Positions 6,072 through 9,376 of a stretch of 9,376 nt of DNA are shown one piece after another. The position numbers were made by a program, and so were the translations under genes. Every line of letters begins with the position of its first letter. Positions within the stretch are counted from its first letter, which is position 1. The notes beneath the pieces were generated by a model. That model saw only the letters and a program-made list of their open reading frames with translations, searched no databases and was not told the DNA's origin. Source of the stretch: a bacterium (GTDB lineage Bacteria > Patescibacteriota > Dojkabacteria > JAKAPS01 > JAJZLI01); NCBI GenBank assembly GCA_021803645.1, contig JAJZLI010000039.1:1-9376 (forward strand), read 5' to 3'.

Positions 6072-7034
6072 ATGGAAAATAACAGACCTTCTAAAGAATA
6101 TCAGCCAATTAGTGGGGCAGTTAATTTACCGTTGGTATTGGAAGCTGCAGGTATTGATCTCAAATATGCTACTAAGGAATATTGTGTAGGGAGTGTACTA
6201 CCAGCTGCATTTACTGTTTTTTCTGATGGTGAAAGGGTATTTAACCCGACTAATTCCGGGGATGTTTTGGAATATGATACTATTCTTCAGAAACTATCAG
6301 CCCTTGTTTCACGGTATCCTTTAGAGCTTGGGGTTACAGATGAGGTTAGCATAGAACTTCATAAGTTTGCGCGTTATTGTGGAATGTTATTAGAGCAATG
6401 GAGTAGAACTCTATTGAAAGATTATAAACAAGATAAACAAACTATGGTAGACATTGGTAAGACTTCTGATAATTCTCGATTAACTTTGGGTTTCCGTGAG
6501 GGGTATTATGTATCTTTACCACCAAACGCCTGGATTTTAGATGTTGGTCCTGGCCTTGCAGGGCGCAATTTCATTAATATGCTAAACCGTGGTTTTCCTA
6601 ATTTTAGATATTGGGGTATATCTAGGGGTCCTTTTGTTAGCGAATTTTTAAGGAGTTATTGTTTAGCAACTAGAGGAAATATCGAGAATTTTGGGATGAT
6701 TGAAAATGGAGCATCTTGAGGAATAGAACGGTTAATATCTCATGCTCCTAATGCCAGGGTTACTGCTATAATTTTTAATGGGTTATACGAAGTTAATGCA
6801 TCTGAACTTGAGGCGGCTTTACGTAGAGCTTATTTGGTTACGGCTGAAGGAGGATATCTTCTTTTGGGTGCCCCTACAAATCCTGTTATAAAAGGTGGCT
6901 CAACATTTGCAAGGCAAACGGAAATTATTCAGCCATATTTTGATATGGTTGGTCCCATATATAGCAGGTATACAGGAAATCGTGGTATGGGAAGAGCTGT
7001 TAGCTCAAATTTTGGAATTTTTTCAAAGGAATGA
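6072..7034 (+). pseudogene. Class I SAM-dependent methyltransferase-like gene interrupted by an in-frame TGA
   Basis: From the ATG at 6072 the frame runs 215 codons to a TGA at 6717-6719, then continues for 104 more codons to TGA at 7032-7034. The two parts together make one sensible protein of about 320 residues. The N-terminal 150 residues are unrecognised and partly helical. A Rossmann methyltransferase core follows: ILDVGPGLAG (155-164) is motif I that binds SAM, YWGIS (180-184) fits the next strand, VTAIIFNGLYEV (after the TGA, about 230-241) resembles motif IV, and AYLVTAEGGYLLLGAP the later strand before the C-terminal sheet. The TGA falls between motif II/III and motif IV, so a product stopped there would lack half the fold. 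The surrounding residues are Ala-Ser-stop-Gly, and a single G-to-T change from GGA would create the stop. Arginine is encoded by CGN in nearly half the cases, unlike the AGA/AGG-rich neighbours, hinting at acquisition. The substrate is unknown. Recent nonsense mutation, readthrough, recoding and sequencing error all remain possible. Confidence 0.7.
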
Positions 7035-7106
7035 AAAGGTCTAATTACTTAGATGTTTATCACTCAAAATTTGTCATAAAAATCATAAAAAGAGTAAATT
7101 AGTAGT

Positions 7107-7143
7107 CTTGTATAATGTTTTTATATGACAATTTGTTATGTTT
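7107..7143 (+). repeat. Promoter-like repeat, copy A (downstream of rarA)
   Basis: The first 22 bases (from CTTGTATAATGT) match copy B at 8442-8463 with one mismatch. After a 3-base instead of 7-base insert, TTTGTTATGTTT (7132-7143) matches perfectly. It contains TATAAT (7111-7116) followed 8 bases later by an ATG (7125) that opens a nine-codon frame. It lies about 54 bases beyond the rarA stop, in the 162-base spacer 7035-7196, which holds no gene. An imperfect inverted repeat (CTAATTACT at 7042-7050 with AGTAAATTAG at 7094-7103) precedes it. Confidence 0.6.
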
Positions 7144-7196
7144 TGATTTATTAGCATAGATTCTGTAGTTGATATATTAAATAAAATATATAAGGA

Positions 7197-8405
7197 TTAT
7201 TCTTTATAGATCCTTTTTCCTGCTAATTTTTCAGGTAAAAAAGAGAGTGTTTTTTTAGGGCCTACATAATCTTTTGACCATGTATATCCTTTTGCATATC
7301 CTATGCTTTTGTTAAACTCAGTTGTTGCATTGCGTAAGTGTAATGGTATGCTTTCATTAGGGTATTCTTCGAATAGTTTTTTTGCATTGTCTAGGGCATT
7401 TGCAACCTTTCTTGATTTAGGTGCTTTGGATAGGTATATAACAACATGAGTTAGTGTAAGATATCCTTCTGGCATGCCGATTCTATCAACAGCTTCAAAG
7501 GCTTCATTAGCCTGTATTAAGGCTCCTCTATCAGCCAGTCCTATATCTTCAGATGCAAAAATGATCATTCTCCTTGCTATGAATTTAGGATCCTCACCAT
7601 TTTCTAACATTCTTATAAGGTAATATAGTGCTGCATCAGTATCAGACCCTCTCATACTTTTTATAAATGCACTTATGATATTATGGTGCTCTTCTGTATT
7701 TTTATCATAAAGCCCAGTAGATTTAGATTGAAATGCTTCTTTAATCATTTCTTTTGTTATCTTTCCATTTTTACCCAATATAGTTTCTGATGCAATTTCA
7801 ATTCCGTTTAGCATTATTCGAGCATCTCCTTGAGACAAGGATATTAAGAAATCCTCTGTTTCTCTATCCATTTTTAATTTTTTGTTTCCTAATCCATTAT
7901 TATTGTCTGTAAGAGCTCTGTGCAGTATCTTTCTGAGGTCTTCTGTTCCTAAAGTCTTTAGTATACATATTTTTACCCTGGATCTAAGGGCGTTTGTAAT
8001 TTCAAATGAGGGATTTTCTGTTGTTGCTCCTATCAATGTAATAAGTCCATTTTCTATGTGTGGAAGTAGAATGTCTTGTTGTGCTTTATTCCATCTGTGT
8101 ATTTCATCGATAAATAGAATTGTTGGTATTTTATTTTTTTTATTTTCTTGTGCTATTTTAACTATATTTAAAAAATCTTTTTTACCTCCAGATATTGCTT
8201 CTAGTTTGTGATAATCTGCATTAACAGATTGAGCAATAATATTTGCAAGTGTTGTTTTGCCACTACCAGGAGGACCCCAAAATATCATTGAGTATATATT
8301 TTTTGTGGTTATTATCCTTTCTATAATCTTACCTTTTCCTGTTAAATGCTCTTGTCCCACAAAATCATCAAGGGTTTGTGGTCTCATATTGTATGCTATA
8401 CTCAT
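7197..8405 (-). CDS. rarA: Replication-associated recombination protein A (RarA/MgsA family AAA+ ATPase)
   Basis: The 402-residue product is the usual length and shows the whole family pattern. The N-terminal segment AYNMRPQTLDDFVGQEHL is typical of RarA and clamp-loader ATPases. Next come Walker A GPPGSGKTT (44-52), Walker B ILFIDEIHR (96-104), sensor 1 region GATTENPSFE (126-135) and an arginine finger in RSR (141-143). The C-terminal half has the tetramerisation domain motifs FIKSMRGSDTDAALYYLIRM, ARRMIIFASEDIGLAD and the final LPEKLAGKRIY. RarA acts with single-stranded DNA-binding protein at stalled replication forks and in gap processing. The ATG at 8405 is chosen over a TTG at 8414, because that TTG overlaps the -10 box and the ATG begins 8 bases after it. 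No Shine-Dalgarno sequence is present, which fits a leaderless message. The gene lies 31 bases after the flavoprotein gene on the same strand but appears to have its own promoter. No terminator is evident after its TAA. Confidence 0.97.
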   Translation of the reverse strand: MSIAYNMRPQTLDDFVGQEHLTGKGKIIERIITTKNIYSMIFWGPPGSGKTTLANIIAQSVNADYHKLEAISGGKKDFLNIVKIAQENKKNKIPTILFIDEIHRWNKAQQDILLPHIENGLITLIGATTENPSFEITNALRSRVKICILKTLGTEDLRKILHRALTDNNNGLGNKKLKMDRETEDFLISLSQGDARIMLNGIEIASETILGKNGKITKEMIKEAFQSKSTGLYDKNTEEHHNIISAFIKSMRGSDTDAALYYLIRMLENGEDPKFIARRMIIFASEDIGLADRGALIQANEAFEAVDRIGMPEGYLTLTHVVIYLSKAPKSRKVANALDNAKKLFEEYPNESIPLHLRNATTEFNKSIGYAKGYTWSKDYVGPKKTLSFLPEKLAGKRIYKE

Positions 8406-8413
8406 CGGAGTCA

Positions 8414-8419
8414 ATTATA
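8414..8419 (-). promoter_or_regulatory. -10 box of rarA, leaderless arrangement
   Basis: On the minus strand TATAAT occupies 8419-8414 and eight bases separate it from the ATG at 8405. Transcription starting 7-8 bases after the box would begin at or just before the start codon. The sequence 16-18 bases upstream (around GATTAA, 8442-8437) is a poor -35, so strength or activator need is uncertain. Confidence 0.5.
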
Positions 8420-8451
8420 CAACAATGCGTGAATTATTAATCTTGTATAAT
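8414..8451. repeat. Inverted repeat with facing -10 boxes between the flavoprotein gene and rarA
   Basis: ATTATACAA (8414-8422) and TTGTATAAT (8443-8451) are perfect 9-bp complements separated by 20 bases. Each arm contains a TATAAT, one on each strand, pointing outwards. The minus-strand one serves rarA; the plus-strand one is part of repeat copy B and would direct transcription into the 3' end of the flavoprotein gene. As RNA it would form a weak AT hairpin without a T tract, so a terminator role is less likely. Confidence 0.45.
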
Positions 8452-9376
8452 GTGTTTATATGAAAATTCTTTTGTTATGTTTGTCTTCTTATAGGGATTA
8501 AATATTCTATCTGGATCAAAGATATTTTTTATCTCCTGAAAAATTTCATATATTTTGTCTCCATACATTTCCTTTGTATATGGGGATCTAATTAGTCCTT
8601 CATTGTGTTCTGCAGAAATTGATCCTTTATATTTAAGTACCAGGTCAAATACTGTATCTGCAATTCTAAAAATTTTATCTCTTTCTGATTTTTGTTTTAA
8701 ATCCATCAAAGGTATGATGTGAAAATTCCCATCACCTATATGTCCTGCGATAGTGTATATAAGCTTTTCTTTATCAAGTATCTCATATAATTGAGGTAGG
8801 AACTCTGTAAGGTCTTTGGGGTGTACTATTATATCGTCTATAAAACTTGCAGCCTTTAGATTCTTTATTTTGCTTCTTAACAAATTAAAACTTTCTCTCC
8901 TAATAGCAAAATATTTATCAATCTCTCCCTGGTTTTGTGCCTTTTTGAAATACATATTTTTATATTTTTTTAAATCTTCTGACAGATGAGATATTTTTTG
9001 ATTTATAAGTGTATCTGAGTCTTCGTCAAATTCAACTAATAATATAAGTCTTGGCATGCCTCTTAGTGCAACGAGAAGAAATTCAGGAAAAAATTGTATA
9101 GGCATTGATATTGCATTCTTCCCCAATAGTTTTGCAAATGATACAAAGAACTTGAGTGCAAGTTTTAGTGTATAATTATCAAAAGATTCAAAACTAATTG
9201 GGTTGTATGAAAGAACAGTATTTACTATTTCTGGAATGTTATTAAAATCTTTTAAAAAGAGTATTAAAAGACCATTTTTTTCCTGTCTTTGTATTATATC
9301 AACTTTTGCCTCTGTTAGCAGTCCCAGGGTTCCTTGTGCCCCTATAAATACTTGTGACATATCAAAGTAAGATCGG
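8437..9376 (-). CDS. FAD-linked oxidase C-terminal part (GlcD / D-lactate dehydrogenase type), N-terminus cut by window edge
   Basis: The frame is open through the right edge (codons before the internal Met at 9360 read RSYFD), so about 312 residues of a larger protein are visible. It begins with SQVFIGAQGTLGLLTEAKV, the end of the FAD-binding PCMH domain of this family (usual form IGSEGTLGIITEA). The C-terminal oxidase domain follows, with DDIIVHPKDL, the metal/substrate-site motif GHIGDGNFH (206-214 counted from that Met), EHNEGL and the final DPDRIFNPYK. Members oxidise 2-hydroxy acids such as D-lactate or glycolate, passing electrons to the respiratory chain or a partner Fe-S protein. The substrate cannot be told from this part. 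Complete homologues are about 450-550 residues, so roughly the first 150-200, including most FAD contacts, lie outside. rarA follows 31 bases downstream on the same strand. The last 14 codons overlap the promoter-like repeat. Confidence 0.92.
   Translation of the reverse strand, partial: RSYFDMSQVFIGAQGTLGLLTEAKVDIIQRQEKNGLLILFLKDFNNIPEIVNTVLSYNPISFESFDNYTLKLALKFFVSFAKLLGKNAISMPIQFFPEFLLVALRGMPRLILLVEFDEDSDTLINQKISHLSEDLKKYKNMYFKKAQNQGEIDKYFAIRRESFNLLRSKIKNLKAASFIDDIIVHPKDLTEFLPQLYEILDKEKLIYTIAGHIGDGNFHIIPLMDLKQKSERDKIFRIADTVFDLVLKYKGSISAEHNEGLIRSPYTKEMYGDKIYEIFQEIKNIFDPDRIFNPYKKTNITKEFSYKHIIQD
8442..8482 (+). repeat. Promoter-like repeat, copy B (between rarA and the flavoprotein gene)
   Basis: This copy shares 22 bases (one mismatch) and a 12-base perfect block (8471-8482) with copy A. 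TATAAT (8446-8451) is followed after 8 bases by an ATG (8460) opening a 13-codon frame (MKILLLCLSSYRD), the same -10 to ATG distance as in copy A and in rarA. It overlaps the last codons of the flavoprotein gene, so it would give an antisense transcript. Confidence 0.6.

Noticed and set aside
6717..6719. TGA as glycine throughout (genetic code 25) or as tryptophan (code 4)
   Set aside because: The efflux pump, RarA and other genes use GGN for glycine and TGG for tryptophan with no in-frame TGA, and the J-domain gene ends sensibly at TGA.
6717..6760. Selenocysteine at the TGA with a SECIS hairpin just after it
   Set aside because: Only a 4-bp TGAG/CTCA hairpin can be drawn and the family is not known to use selenocysteine there, so it is kept only as a remote option.
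8414..8451. The 9-bp inverted repeat as terminator of the flavoprotein gene
   Set aside because: There is no T tract after it on the minus strand and the stem is pure AT apart from one pair; the -10 boxes in both arms explain it better.
8257..8463. Plus-strand frames at 7882-8211 and 8257-8463
   Set aside because: Both lie antisense to rarA, whose motifs are unmistakable.
9358..9360. ATG at 9360 as the true start of the flavoprotein
   Set aside because: The frame continues without a stop to the window edge and the residues begin inside the conserved IGxxGTLG region, so it is an internal methionine.

Overview
The window is AT-rich bacterial chromosome carrying twelve protein-coding genes (two run off the window ends, one is interrupted by a stop), one tRNA and a candidate structured RNA. 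Codon use favours A/T endings and AGA/AGG arginine. All stops are TAA except two TGA ends (2572-2574 and 7032-7034). The large genes contain no in-frame TGA and use TGG for Trp and GGN for Gly, so the standard bacterial code applies. The compact layout, overlapping genes, a DUF5666-like protein beside an ECF-type sigma factor and the RarA/AI-2E/MFS mix would suit a candidate-phyla (Patescibacteria-like) bacterium, but nothing here fixes the taxon.

Left part (1-1900). A minus-strand AI-2E-family permease, cut at its C-terminus by the window edge, has a recognisable sigma-70-type promoter. It is followed by about 390 bases without a convincing protein gene. That stretch holds nested perfect inverted repeats (12 bp and 10 bp, plus smaller stems) at 1144-1368 that look like a folded RNA of about 225 nt. 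A 64-codon orphan reading frame starts 3 nt after the fold. Then come a weak terminator and tRNA-Glu(UUC).

Middle part (1876-5868, all plus). A membrane-anchored protein with a C-terminal J domain comes first. Next is a tightly overlapping trio: an ECF-type sigma factor, a small two-helix membrane protein (possible anti-sigma factor) and a membrane-anchored DUF5666-like protein. Then a strong extended -10 promoter with a palindrome and direct repeat drives a DHA2-type drug efflux pump and an overlapping MarR regulator, a textbook self-regulated efflux operon, closed by a weak terminator.

Right part (6036-9376). A class I SAM-dependent methyltransferase-like gene with its own near-perfect leaderless promoter is interrupted by one in-frame TGA at 6717-6719, although the same frame carries the rest of the fold. 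On the minus strand are rarA (AAA+ ATPase of stalled-fork processing), with a -10 box placed for leaderless transcription, and the C-terminal part of a GlcD/D-lactate-dehydrogenase-type flavoprotein cut by the window edge. A roughly 40-base promoter-like element (CTTGTATAATG...) occurs twice, on either side of rarA.

The items most worth pursuing are the structured RNA with its adjoining small ORF, the TGA-interrupted methyltransferase, and the leaderless promoter architecture. No CRISPR array, transposase, rRNA or replication origin was seen.
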